DNA from: Halicephalobus mephisto
Taxonomy: Eukaryota; Nematoda; Chromadorea; Rhabditida; Panagrolaimidae
Direction: 5' to 3'
DNA length: 64,000 bases
Assembly (NCBI GenBank): GCA_009193035.1
Contig: SWDT01000033.1
Span: 62,001 to 126,000 of the forward strand
Within the stretch, counting starts at the first letter, position 1, and each line of letters begins with the position of its first letter. This document shows, piece after piece, positions 1-13,107 of this stretch. Made by a program: the position numbers and the translations under genes. The notes under the pieces were generated by a model. That model was not told the origin of the DNA. It searched no databases and was given only the letters and a program-made list of their open reading frames with translations.

Positions 1-3000
1 TTATCAAGACTACGTGAAAATCCTCTATCATATCCCTTGATGTCTTTCAGTTGCGTTTTCAGTCCTCCAAGATTCTTGACTGTTTCATTGACGATTCCTC
101 CATTATTTTCGTCAAAATCTGCTCTGTACAGTTGTCTTCTAACTGAGTAATACAGTACACCATTGAGGACTTCAACAGTGTCGTAGGGAGCTTTTGAAGT
201 TCTTATTTCTTTTTCGTTTTTTCCAGAGTAATCTACAGTAGACATCACCGTATTCATTTTAGACGTGAAAACAAGTTTCTTCCTCTTCAGATCTATCGTC
301 AACGAAGTAATTAGAGGATTATCCTTGACGATTTGAGAATTACTAGATCCGTCATAACGACACTTCATGATTCCCGTCCTCGACAACCAGAAAAGCCATC
401 CTTCAACTGGATCAATGACAATGTTACTGATAGTGTCGTTGGATTTCTTCAAGATCGAAAGTCTAACATCATCAGAATCCGGATGAACAAGCTCAATATT
501 TCCTGACAAATGTCTCCCTAATGACATTGGAACAAAACTCGAAACAAACACATAGCCAGTCACCGGATCGACAGCTATTCCACTTAACCTCGAATGACCT
601 CCAGAGTAAATTTTCCTGATTGAATTTTTCGAGTCCGTCAGATTCATCACATAGAGTTCATTAAGTTTACTGTCGAGCAAGTATATCCTATCCCTTTTGG
701 AATCCACTCCAATCCTTCTCGGTTGAACATTAGCGATTTCGTTTCCAGTCAAGACCAAATTTATAGATTCCAATTTTCCTTCAGAATTATCGATATTTTG
801 CCAGAAAAGTTCTCCATTTGAATCAACATACAGTAACCTCTTTTCAGGATAGACACATTTCCCATATTCTTGGATATATCCATCAGCACAGACGCATTTG
901 TGATCCTTGTACGATCTAATGCAAATTTGATCACATTTCATGGATTCACATTGATCTGGTTCTTCTTCTGAATTCTGAAGTTCCAATTCCCATGCAGATC
1001 GATCCATAATCTTCATCGCAACAAGATTAGTGTTATTAGATCTCAACAATCTGCTGCTTTTCCTTAATTCAAAAGGTTTTGCTCCGGTGAAATAAGTTGT
1101 CGAAATCATTCTCGCCAAGATATCTCCAGATCCTTTGTCGTAAAAAATAAGTTCTTGAGCATCATCATCTAGAGCAATCAAAGCCGGGATTTTCAACGGA
1201 TCAGCAGAGGTATTCATCGTATGAAGAGTCATCGTCGGAAGTTCAAGTACTCTAACTTTGTTCAATGTCGGTTGAGTCCAAAAAAGCCTTTTATTATTGT
1301 CGATAATTAACGAATTCGGATCTACCGTAGCATCACTAGATATACCTTTAAGGTTAATTTCCGCCATCTTTTTCCCACTAGCACTGGCTCGGAAGAGTGC
1401 CGGAGGGGAGTAACCAATGTCGAACCAATAGAGTTCTCCTTCGATGTAATTAATTTGAACAGGTTTTTTAAGTTTTTCTTCATTTCTGGATGAAATAATG
1501 GTTTTCTTATATCTTCCATCCATAGTCACGACAGATATCCAAGCTTCAGTTACATTATCAGATTCAATATTTCTCCATCCAGTAAAATACAGTAATTTCT
1601 GCGCCGAATCCATCGACAATCCGTGACAATTATCCGCTCCAGATTTCAACAAAACTTCTTGTTCTGTCATTGAAACATTACCCATATGGAGTTTATATAT
1701 CCTTCCATTGAATAAATCACTCCAAAAAATCGTCGTTGTTCTGGGATCCGTGGCCAAAGCACTTATGTTTTCATCTGCCTTAGGGGCCAAAAGAGGAAAA
1801 ACAACAGCATTAGGTCTGTCTATTTCAATCGCCGTTACCGTAGTTGAAGTAACAAAAACCAAAGTCTGATTTATCGGATAACAGAATTTTCCTGAATTAT
1901 CCAAAGCCATCATGTGAGGACAGAAACATTTTCCTTCCGTTGTGGATTTAATTAAACAAAGATGACTACATCCACCGTTGTTTTCTCTACAAGGATTCTT
2001 GATTGCCTTAGGCTGTCTCGATGAATGAACAACTTTAAGATCAAATGGCTGATTACTCGTGTCTTCTATGAGAGCCAAATCAGATCCATTCCATTTGTTA
2101 GCTCTGTAAATATTCGTATTTCTCCAATCAGTCCAATAAATATGAGATTCGAAAATAGAAATCGCAAATGGATGAGCCATGTTTTGAGCATCTCGAAGAA
2201 TCAACCGGTAATCCTCTCCTTCGTACGTGATAGTATGGACAGAATCAGACTTAGCGTCAATCCAATAAATCCTCTCAGCGACAAAATCACAAGTTAATCC
2301 GTTAGGCCATCCTCCATCAGACAAATCCGAAACTTTAAACAAAATTTTCCTGTCAGTTCCGGCCATTGTAGCTCGTTCAATTCGAGGATTTTCTTCTTGC
2401 CAATCAGTCCAGAACATTAACCCTTTAGTTGGATCAACAGCTAAAGCTCGAAGATTATGCATTTCACCTTTGATAACAGTAGCAGAATAAGTTCCATCAA
2501 AATTAACAACTTGGATTTGATCCAAAAGAGAATCAACCCAGTAGACGTTTTTTCCTATCCAGTCAACGGCCAAACCTTCCGCTGTCCAGATCCCGACTTT
2601 CACTATTGGTTTCACGTCAATTAAGACTCCTGAATTAATTTTCCCTTTGAAAATCTGGTCTTTCTGAATATCCGACCAGAAGAGAGTAATACTGGAAGCG
2701 TTTTCAAAGTAATAGTCAATAGCAATAGTATTTCGTAATTGAGACAGTAGTGGGATACTCGTCTGAGCGAGTCCTTTGCCAGAAATCGCAGGCTTGGTCG
2801 ACAAATCCGATCCTAATTTGACTAACCGAATATCGTATCGATTTGTGAAGATCAAAAACGGTTCTTCATCAGAGGTCGACTTACAAGTGAATTTGTCTGA
2901 TTGCATTTCATATCCAGGAAGACAATGACAGTACTTGTTAGATTGTTGAGGTTCACAAAGTTGAGAACATGCTCCAAAGGAACAAGGAGGTATTTCTGAA

Positions 3001-6000
3001 AAGTCCTCATATATTAATTTTATCCAAGAACCTGAATTTTTATATGAAAACTTGCTTTTGCACTTGCTGCCATCGGAGTCAAGAGAGTACCCTTCCTGAC
3101 AATCACAGACGTATCCTGTCGGTCGATTGTGGCAAATCTGCTCACAAGTAGCTTCTTGACATAACCTATCTTCGCAGAGAAAACCTTCATCGTCCTTGTT
3201 AGGACAATCATAAACTCCGTCACAGACTGAAGTGGGAAGAATACAGAGATTTCTGGAATCATTTTTACAGAGGTAATTCGGAGGAAGACATCTCTCTGGA
3301 TTCACTGTATCCTTGGAATGAGCACAGGATTTCTCATCAGAATTGTCTGCACAGTCTCTGTATCCATCACAAACAAACTTCATCGGAATGCATCGGGTGG
3401 AATCGTTGCACTTGAACTGATCTCCTTGACAAGTCAGCATCGGACAATCTTCCTCGTCTGTTCCGTCTTGGCAATCTTTTTCTCCATCACATTTGAAAAC
3501 GCTTCTGATGCATTCAAAGTGTTTTTTACATTGGAATTGATTGATGAGAGGACAGAACAATGGATTCATCGATGGAAGAGCTGCTTTCGACATACAGTAA
3601 GTGGAGTTTTCGTCGTAGCCATTTTCGCAATCAAAAACTCCATCACATCTGAACTTATTACTCAGACAAGGCGAATTTTCAGAACATCTGAATTCTGCTC
3701 CGACGACACAGCCTGATTGACAGTGGTGTTCGTCAGAGCCGTCTCTGCAGTCGTCGTGGCCATCGCAAACAAAGCTAGAAGAGATACATTTGGAGTTTTG
3801 ACATCTGAATTGGCCAAGAGGACAATCTTCACGTTCTTCTGAAACGAATCGATGTAGAAAAGTCCGTAAAAAAGAAAATCTATATATCAAAAAAGTACTT
3901 TCTGAGATTTCCATATATCAAATCCCACTTACCACAATCTAGTTCGTCAGAAATATCATCAGGAGCATGTGGAGTCTTGCAATCGAAAGTCATATCACAT
4001 TGCCATTTTTTCGAAATACATATTTTCGACTTTTTGCAGAGAAACTTGCTTGAAGGACACTTTCGTTCCAGTTTGCATTCTTCCAGATCCTCGTCATCTC
4101 CACCGATGCAATCCTTTTCTCCATCACAGAGCCAACTCTTGTCGATACATTGATTGGATTCGCAGAGGAAGGTATCGTTGCCGAAACATTTGAAGTGTTC
4201 ACAAACGCCTCCGGGAGATCTGTCTTCATCTGAGCCGTCTCCACAGTCATTGTTGGTATCACAGGTGAGAAGCCTATCGATGCAAACCTTAGATTTCACA
4301 CATTGGAACTCCATATGCGGATCACATTCCTTGTGCATTGGAGTCGTTTCATGAGCCTCACACTTGTTCGGATTAGAAGATGAAACCTGGAAATTAAAAC
4401 CTCATATATAAAAACGCAATGATCAAGAAAGATAAAACGCTATTATGTAAGAAAATGAAGAATTAATATATGAACATGGAAAAATCTTACAATGTATCCA
4501 TGAGCACATCCACAAGCTTTATTCTTGCAATCCTTCTTTTCTCCACAGTACAGAGAGTAACAGAGTTGTTCACAGTCTCCGAAGCCGTTCTTGGCCGAAC
4601 AAATATCACTGGCTTTTTCCAATCTTTTTCCCAAAGTCGCTTCATCGTAGACGGCCAAAGCAAAGATAGGAACGTCGTCTTCGTAGAAGGTTCTTGGGGT
4701 TCCTTTCAAGTCTCCATTGGAGTCAATTTCGATTATATTGATTTTGGAGGTTCTGAATTCTGTCCAAAGCAGATAATTCTGGAAGATGGCTATTGCGTAA
4801 GGATTGTTCACTTGATTTCCTTGGATTATCGTTTTTCGTTCAGCTCCAGTAAATCTGATGCGTTCAATTGTGAGATAGTAAGCATCACACCAATATAGCC
4901 AACCTGGAAAAATTTATTTCAATAAGATTTAAAGTATCTAATACGGTAAATGGGTTTTTATTGAGAACTTGGAAAATTAGAAATTCCACATTTGAATTTC
5001 CCGCGCAGGAAGCCTGAATTTTTCTTTTAAAAAATAGAAAAACTGATTTGTTTGGTCCTTTTTCAGTGTAGGAGAATCAACTCGCTTTTTTGAAAACGAA
5101 GGAAAACTGTTTAGGATTAGATTATTACGAAATCGAGGATCAAATCTTTTCGTAAATTTTGACTTTCTGGATTAATAGTGTTTTATTAAATCTGATTTTA
5201 GACTTGATTTCCTGATGACATCATCTTCTAGAAGTCAATACTACCAGCTGCAGATGCATCCGAGTGAGAAATTCCGAAGAAAGTTCCTGCCTAAGAAGTT
5301 CTTCGAACTCAAGTTTGGTCGTCTCAGAATTGCCTTCGCCTTCTTCTCTTCCATTTCTGTTGGAATGATGATCGCTAAAGAATCTGCAGAATTGCTCGAA
5401 AAGACCAACATTTTTGTGGCTGATAACGATGATTAGCATTATGCAAAAATCATATTCCGACACTCAGACAATTTTTATTTCAAGGTTCTTATTGTTAAAA
5501 CCTGGTGTTGCCTCTACTGAAGGCTACGTTTATGAGAAAACGGCTGTGATTCATTTCTAATATGATTTATGATGTTAGTCTTGTTAAAGCACAATCCGGA
5601 AATGGAACTATGACTAAATAACTTGATTAATCTTCTCCTAAGGCTGTTTTACAATTAAAAGTTGACCAAGTACTTTTCGAAGCTGACGTAATCACTATCC
5701 TTGGTTGAAGTAAGTTTTTTACAACTATCTGATTCACTATGATATATGGAATTTAGTCCGCAACCTCTTTGCCTGGTTTCTGATCGAAGTTGGCCCATCT
5801 ATCAAGCTTGTTGGATCCACTTACGAGCCAATCAAACTAATTTCTCAGAATTAAGCCTATCGATAAATCCATTTAATTCATCCTTCTTGGAGAATAAACT
5901 ACTTATGAGATAAGATAGTTTCCAACACGGGATTTAGAAAACATGGATTTTAAAACTCTCCTCTGTCATCAGATTCTATTTGAACACTAATTTCCCAGAA

Positions 6001-9000
6001 ATTTTCAAATGTCCTATTTTTAAAGAACTTCAAAACCCACCGTTTTTATAATCGATGGCTAATCCGTTTGGCCAGTGAATATGGGTGGAAACCAATACTG
6101 TTCTTCCGCTTCCGTCGAACTTAGCCTTCTCGATTTTGGATTTCCCTTTCTCCGCGAGATTAGAGTCTGTCCAATCCGTCCAGAAAATGTACCCTTTCTC
6201 TGAGTGAACCACTATGCCCCTAGGGTTACTGAGGTTCGTCGTTATCAGCGCTGCTCTGAATTCTGGCCTTTCTACATTGACCACAGCAATCAGCGAATGG
6301 ACTTGATCAGTGTAATAGAGGTTTCCTGAAGGTATGTCGATGGCCAGTCCTTCGCAATTACCGACTCCTTTGTCGAGGATTATCTGGCTCTCTCCTCCGA
6401 AGATTCCTTTCCGATAAATTGTAAAGTTTTTAGAATCACTGTAGTACATCACCTTCGACCTTGAATCAACCGTCACTGCTGTGGCCTTCCTCAATCCAAT
6501 GACAGGTTTCATTCCAGAAGCCTCCACCTTTGTGGTTGATTTCAAGCCTTCATTGATGTTCAGTCCGGAGATTTCCCCAATCTGAGTTCTTCCGAAAATA
6601 AGCAATGGCTGAGATGGATCAAATTCTTCGGAGCACTTTTGGCCATTGTTCTTGGAGATATAGCCTTCGGCACATTTACAGACAGCCTTGGGTTTGGAAT
6701 TTTCGTAAACGGGAAGACAAATCTGGTCACAACCACCGTTGTTAGTTTTACAAGGATGATCGGCTAAAAAGTAGGATTACTAAGATGGGGAAATTACTAT
6801 AGAAAAGTTTTCTTTTCATAGTTATGTTCCTCCAAGGATACTAAAGTAGTAAATCCAAAAATTTAACAATGTTATTGTTGTGGACGCATAGTCCCCAAGA
6901 CCGGGATTATTCAGAACATCGAAGTCTTAACAGTCCTTTCTCTCCACTGAGGAGTATAAAAGGAACATTTTGGTGTATCGGGAGTCCTCCCTTGGTGTAC
7001 CTCTGATATTTAATAATATTGTTCCTATTTCGTATTGTGTCTCATTTTAAGTAAAAGATATAACAGTTATTGATGATGTGTCTTCTTGAAACTTCCAAGG
7101 AAAGAAAAATTAAATGTTAAATTATATTTCAGTAAGTTATTTCTTCTGTATCCTCGGGATATTTAGGTTTTTTATAAAAATAATAATCTTTTGTTGTAAC
7201 TTCTTAAAAATCACTCACCATCGGGCTGCATCTGTCTGTGATAAATATACAACTTTTCCAGCTTGAAGAAATCAGAAGAATCGTCTCTGATCTTGATGTC
7301 CTCGTCCTTCTTCGGGAACTTCTTGATCACCACCACCTTCTCTAGATTGCTGGCGGCATACAAAGTAGATTCAAAAGCCTGAATGGATTTCACGGATTTC
7401 AGAATATTTCCAGTAGCAAGATTTCTCCTTTTGTTCTTGCTATCGTAATCCACGGCTTGTATGTGTTCGAGGTAATTGTCGACCCAGTAGACTGTTTTCG
7501 TCGTAGGATCAGCGAATAAAGCTTTTGGATGGATTACTGTGCCGTTCGTGAGAGGAACCAACTCAGAGCCATCAAAGGAAAGTCTCCAGATGCCGTTGGA
7601 AAGACTGCTGAATTCAGAAATGAAGATGTACCCAGAAGTCGGATCAATGCTCATGGCTTCTGGCTTGTCTAGTCCCTTCTTGCGAAGGACAACACAGGGA
7701 TCCATCTTCTCTCCTCTGCAGAGGAATATCCTGGAGTGGAGGGTGTCCAGAAAGACCCAGTTGTCTCCTATCCAGTCATACTGTATTGCAGAAACTCCGT
7801 CGATGGGGAAAATTGGATTCAACCATTCCTTGGAAGCCTCGTCGAAGGAATTTTCCACAGTACGACCTACGTTGATCTTCATGCACTCGACAGAAGTCTT
7901 AGAAGTCGTCTTGAAGAATCTCTTCGTTATCCAGCAGACCTTCTTCCTTCTGTGATCAAACCCAAAGGCCTGAGCATCTAATCCATGTAATTCTCCCAGG
8001 GGTTTTCCATGAACAAAATCCGTTAAATTTTTGTGAGTGATTTTTCCCACTGAGACCAAGAATAAACTGGCAGTTTCGTTTTTGGGATCATTGATGGCTT
8101 TACAAGTGAAATTATCAATAAATTCATAACCATCATTACAGGAACAATTGTACCGTACATCTGTAGCAAATTTCGCAACGGCATTGGTGCATTTTTGGAC
8201 ACAAACTGGGGATTGTCCGTAGAAAGGCCTTTGGCATTCGTCTTCGTCAACGCAGTCGGCGTCGTTGGGGACTAGGCCATCTGGGCAGTAGCAGAGAGCT
8301 CCAGAATCTGCAGTCTGGACAGCTCTGTATTTACAGAACTTCGAAGATGGCTGAAAAACAAAATTCAAAGGAGGAAGACACTTTAGTTCACTTTCGGACA
8401 ATCAACAATTTTCGCCATAGAAGTTCCAATTTTCGTCTCAATAAACCAAAACCAACCTCAATAGTCTTTTTGCAGTTGTCATGCTCATCACTGCCGTCGG
8501 GACAGTCCCGTTCTCCGTCGCAGAATAATTTCAATTCCACACAGTGAGCAGTGGTCCCGCAACGATGCATCCCTGGAGGACATTGCAACTGTTCAGAACA
8601 CCCAGTTTCATCAGATTCATCAACAATGCCTTCGATAGTCTTTCCGCAATCTGGTTCCCCATCACATCTGTAGCCAGCAGGAAGACATTTGGCGGTGAGA
8701 GAACATCTGAACTGGCTTCCCGGACAGGGCTTCAAGGGGCATCCCGGGGGCTCGTCTGATCTGTCTTCACAGTCAAATTCTGAATCACAGAAGAAATGTC
8801 GTGGAATACAACGGCCTCCAGAAGCTTCATCACAATAAAAGTGACCAATTCCACAGTTTGCTAAAAAATTAATTTTCTTTTCAGAACCGAGAAATATTCG
8901 AAAGTTTTTGTCCCAACACGAAAACAATCAAAACTTTAATTTTTTTAATTTATGAAAAACTCACGATTAGATCCCTCTCCGAACCAGGGATCGATATCAA

Positions 9001-9094
9001 CGGATCCCTCTAGCCTGCCTACCGTAAGCAGCAACAGGAACACAGAATTGATGATCATCCATCTTTTTATTTTTTGATTAATAATAAACTTCAT
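1..9094 (-). CDS. LDL-receptor-related protein (LRP1/megalin class), 5' part, truncated by window start
   Basis: Giant endocytic receptor for lipoproteins and other extracellular ligands. The predicted exons are 9094-8965, 8860-8457, 8350-7219, 6763-6041, 4903-4491, 4386-3933 and 3838 to the window edge; phases agree at every junction. About 2,364 residues are visible. The start (ATG at 9094) gives a signal peptide with the core VFLLLLTVG. Next come three LDL-receptor class A repeats (exon 2), a calcium-binding-type EGF pair and a YWTD propeller (exon 3), an EGF and propeller (exons 4-5), eight class A repeats (three in exon 6, five at the start of exon 7), then alternating EGF modules and YWTD propellers. 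Class A motifs such as CDGEKDC and DGSDE, EGF motifs such as NNGGC, and FWTDW/YWIDA propeller motifs are all readable. Exon 7 is open for at least 3.8 kb. The membrane segment and tail lie outside the window. The 3-then-8 class A layout is closer to LRP1 than to megalin. C. elegans has two members, lrp-1 and lrp-2; I cannot choose between them. Confidence 0.93.
4904..6040 (-). other. LRP intron 4 (1.1 kb) containing coding-like debris on the + strand
   Basis: This is the largest visible LRP intron. It is not simple AT-rich filler. From 5215 to 5436 the + strand has a 73-codon open frame rich in Lys, Arg and Phe. From about 5480 to 5860 the + strand reads as short coding-like stretches broken by stops and frame changes, for example [20 protein letters not shown] and [19 protein letters not shown] splice-like pair (gtaagt at 5709, tttag ending near 5756) lies between two of them. 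It looks like a decayed gene or retained duplicate in antisense. I could not identify a family. Confidence 0.35.
6764..7218 (-). other. LRP intron 3
   Basis: A 455-bp intron between a gtgagt donor (on the - strand at 7218) and a tttttag acceptor ending at 6764. I see no coding signal in it. It contains AT-rich sequence and a short GC-richer stretch around 6890-7000. Confidence 0.6.
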
Positions 9095-12000
9095 TTTTCT
9101 TCAACAATACTCGTAGAATCCTCAACAACAAAATTTCATAATACACCGTTTAAAGTATTTTTCGGCAAGCCCTTTGGCGAAATTCGATGATTTGGAAATT
9201 ATTCAAGGAATATTAAATCTCAAACCATTGCCAGAAAATATAAAAATCGTTACAGTAAGCTGAGGAAATTTTCGATGATCCTAAAAAATTACGGTAATTA
9301 TGAAATTCCAAAAACCAAGTCGTAAAGTTCTTAGAACGGAAAATTAACGCCTCGGTTAAGTGCCTGAGGCAATGTAACTGGACCCCAGATCGGCTGACAC
9401 ATGTGGTCGGGAGTATGGCAAGACCAAAAATTAAATTTAAAGTTTCCAAACAAGATCCGGTGGGTCCAATAAAACGGATTAACGACCAATTTTCTTTTCA
9501 GACGTTTATTGATGAGGAAAACCCAAAATGAATCAATAAAATTTACAATAATCTCGAGACAGAATGATGGATAGTGAACAAGGTGATCCATCATGTGACT
9601 AAAACGAAGATTCATCGTTCAAAAGGTTGAAAAAATAAAGTTTTACTCAAAAATCGTACTATTATAGAAATTTCGAAATATTTTACGAAATTGTCCTGAT
9701 TGGAATTTTTACAATTTTTTAAAAAAACTCCAGAATCTCCGGCTTCAGATGATTCCAAAAAATCTTACAAAATTCCAGCATAATCCAAATTTAGGGAAAA
9801 TTTAAAAATATAAAATTCCAAAATCTTTCAAAAAGTTTCTAAATTTAAAATTTTATATAATTTCAAAAAGTTTCAGACAATTTTAAAAGAATCCAGAAAT
9901 TTCTATAGAATTTTTAAAAATTCAAATTTAATAAAAATAATTTTTTACAAATTTTCAAAATTCTTTAAAAAACACAAAAATTTTCAAATTCACATAATTC
10001 TAAAAATTTTACATGATTTTAAAAATTCTATATAATTTTAAAAATTTCCAGAATCTTCTAGTTGATTCTGAAAAAAATTAAAATTTTAAAATTATTCAAA
10101 AAATTATGAATAATGTTGAAAATAAACACTATACAAAATTTGGCCTTTGCCCATGGTTGATTTTTTAAATAAAAAATAAAAAAACTATTTTTAACGTGAA
10201 TTGATCGATGACGAATGGATCAGAGATAAACACGGTTGAAATTTATCTTCTCAGACAAGGTTAGATTTAAAATAGGATAAATCCACCGATCGATAAATGA
10301 CCAATTTTTAATAATTTATTTTTATTCATGGGTCAATGATTTTTCCGGCAAACCTGGTTCCAAAACCCGATCAATACGGGCCAATTAGTGACTCCGACTG
10401 GTCTTTCAAGTTTTGTTTCTTAACTCAAGGTCGGATATTTTTCTTTTTTCTATTTTTAAAAAAACAAAAAAATCAGCTGATTACGAAACGAATTAATTCC
10501 AACAAAGTACAAAAAGGAACAGATGTGGTTGAACAACAGCTGAAGGTTCCATAATTACAGCAAGATCAAAGAGGGATTAGATCAGGAACAACAGAAGGAC
10601 TGTGGAAATTCGATCAATATGGCCAAAACAGAAGTCGGAAAAAGAGGAAAAACTTCCTTGGGGATAGGCCTAAATTGATTTAACAAGATGGAACGTGAAG
10701 ACGAAGACCGAATTAGTCCGTTTTTTGAAGGAATGCAGTTCTGAAAAAAGTCAAAAACGATTTTTTGGAGACTAAAAATAAGATCAAGATGAAAATTTAA
10801 AAAGAGAATTATGCTTTAATTACTGTATGATTATTTAATGACCGATGTATATTAAATCAAAAAACTAATTTCTAAATTTCCGATGATTTTTCTGAAAACT
10901 AAATCAAATTTCCCAAGCTTAAGGGTCAAGTGGGGTCAAGTACTTCGAAAGTTAATTACCTTTATTTTATTAATTTTTATAAAAAAAATCAAAATAATTT
11001 TAAAAAAAGTTATTTTAGTTTACTTTGGAAATAAATAAATATAAATTTAATAAGTTTTTTTAAAGACAAAACTTTGAATCCTTGGTCCTTTGCCTGGCCG
11101 CATCGGAGCAAATGAGTGCCGAACCTCTTTATTCCTCGCGCTTTGGTGAAGACTGGCTAACAAGCCACAGCCGTGGCAATTGGCAACTCCCCTGCCAGTG
11201 GCGACAGCAGGAGTTCACAGCTTTGGGAAAGAAGCGACCAAATGACCAAGGAAGAAAAATAGCTAGTCCTGTTGTTCTCTAACAGATCTCACTTGAGGAA
11301 TGTCAAAAGGTCGTGTCACTTGGGTTATTCGAAATATAAGGGTAATAAATATTTTTAGAAAACCATGTTTATAATTCAACCGGAAAATTTGAGAAAAATT
11401 TTTTAAATTCAAATAATCAACAATTGTGAAAGTTAAAAATTCGATGAATTTAAAATTGGAAGAAATAGAAAGTGAGAGCAAGAAACAGAAGGCCTCGGGT
11501 GCCTCATCGCCGCCTGAAGCCACACCTTGATTTTGTTTTACACCGTCAGGCATATTAGAAACGGATTCTTTGCGGAATTGCCTCACGAGGAATTTTTAGA
11601 ATTATTTAGGATAATTTTAAAATTAAGATTCAAATGGTGCTCCTGAATTTCGAAAATTTCAAAGTTTTTATTCAATTTTAATATTTCATAGAATTCTAAA
11701 AAGTTTCAGAAATTCCTACTGAATTTCGACAAATTCTAAAAACTTCTATGAAATTCCAAAGCATCTCAAAAGCTCCCACAAGATCCAAAAACTTCCATGA
11801 CTTCTCAACAGATCCTGCAACCTTCCAAAAAGCTCCAGAATCTCGGATTCTGGAAAATTCCGAAACTTCCGACATAATCCTATACTTGGCAACTGGACTT
11901 CCTAAATCTATCCAGTCATAAATTATGTCCAAAAGCAATTTCGTCTGTAATTTCGATGACCAGAGAGTCATTCCTAATTTGGATCAAATTTTGGCATCTC

Positions 12001-13107
12001 ATCCAAGACAAAAAGAAACCTCTCGGAATTGCTAATTATCGGAACACTCTGGTCATTTCTCCCGCAAAACAAAAACAACCGTTCAAATTATGAATCCCAA
12101 ATAATTTTCTGTCCGAAAATCGAACGGATATGCACACTTGGAAAGGATTAAACCAGGGTCTAGCTGCCAATTGCATTCATATTAAAACATGTGGCAAAAG
12201 TGGTTTCATAAAAATGGAGGAATCAATTATAACGTCGTCAACTCTAAAACAATTGTTTAAACAAAAAAATTTTAAAAATTTGGTCAATTTTAAAAATAAA
12301 AAAATTTAAAACTTTTCATTTATAATAATTTTATTTTTTAAAAACAATAAAAAAGTTCAAATTCAGTATTTTTTAAATTTAAAAATTTCTAAAATAAAAA
12401 AAATTATTTAAAATTCAAAATTTCACAAAACAAAAAACACCAAATTTGAGTTTTTTTAACACCTTTAAAAATGAAATTATTCTAAATTAGAAATTTTCAA
12501 AATAAAAAATTCGAAATTTCACAAAAAAAAACCAAATTTGAACTTTTGACTTTTCACTAAGACCTTTAAAATTAAAAATCTATGGTATTATTTCCATTTC
12601 TAGAAAGGGATTATAAAACTAAAACTAGTATCAATCCTCCAAAAATTTGGAAATTTTTAATACTAATCCGTCAAAAAACTAAAAAAATATTCTTGCATAG
12701 TCATTGAGTCAGAATGTGAATAGATTCGACAAAACAAAGTTCACTTTTTGGGACATAGGAAAAAACAAGTTTTCTACAGAGTAATAGATTGAGTAAGGTG
12801 AACTTTCAAAGAAAAGTGGCCTTTCTTTTCGTGCATGTCCAAGTTCAGTTTCAATGCCCATTGTCTCGGAATCGCGCGATACCGAATTTGTTTGTTTTAC
12901 GTGGATTAGAGGTGAGAGACCTACCAAAGCGAAAATCGGGACTCTTGGCACTTTTATTAATAAATAAATAAATCTATATTTAGACGAAAAAATCGGTAGA
13001 GATCACAAACAACCTAAAACTTACCCAATATTAATTTCCAAACAGTAATAACCTAGATTAATTACAAGATTGAGAGCTATGTACATTATCCACGTAATTG
13101 TGGTCAT
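9095..13107. other. 4-kb AT-rich spacer between LRP and the TLDc gene
   Basis: No gene can be supported here. From 9615 to 10140 and 12230 to 12680 the sequence is low-complexity A/T with degenerate repeats of the type attttaaaaattc. From 11690 to 11930 there is an array of TTCnnGAA-like units. Two GC-richer islands stand out: 11082-11282, open on the + strand for 66 codons without a nematode-like splice context, and about 11465-11586, open on the - strand with a coding-like composition. Either could be a stray exon, an enhancer or a decayed gene. The region just upstream of 9094 is the likely LRP promoter, but no TATA box or clear acceptor is visible. Confidence 0.5.
11690..11930. repeat. 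degenerate TTC/GAA array resembling heat-shock elements
   Basis: Short imperfect units with alternating TTC and GAA triplets. At 11848-11860 the pattern TTCnnGAAnnTTC is perfect, which matches the binding consensus of HSF-1 trimers. The rest of the array is degenerate. Similar arrays occur near 24400, 60090 and 63430. Confidence 0.4.

Noticed and set aside
4154..4898. Several + strand frames over LRP exons 5-6
   Set aside because: They mirror cysteine-rich LRP coding sequence and contain no independent domain.
9213..9615. Overlapping - strand frames of 78 and 94 codons upstream of LRP
   Set aside because: AT-biased composition, no domain, no splice or start context; likely chance.
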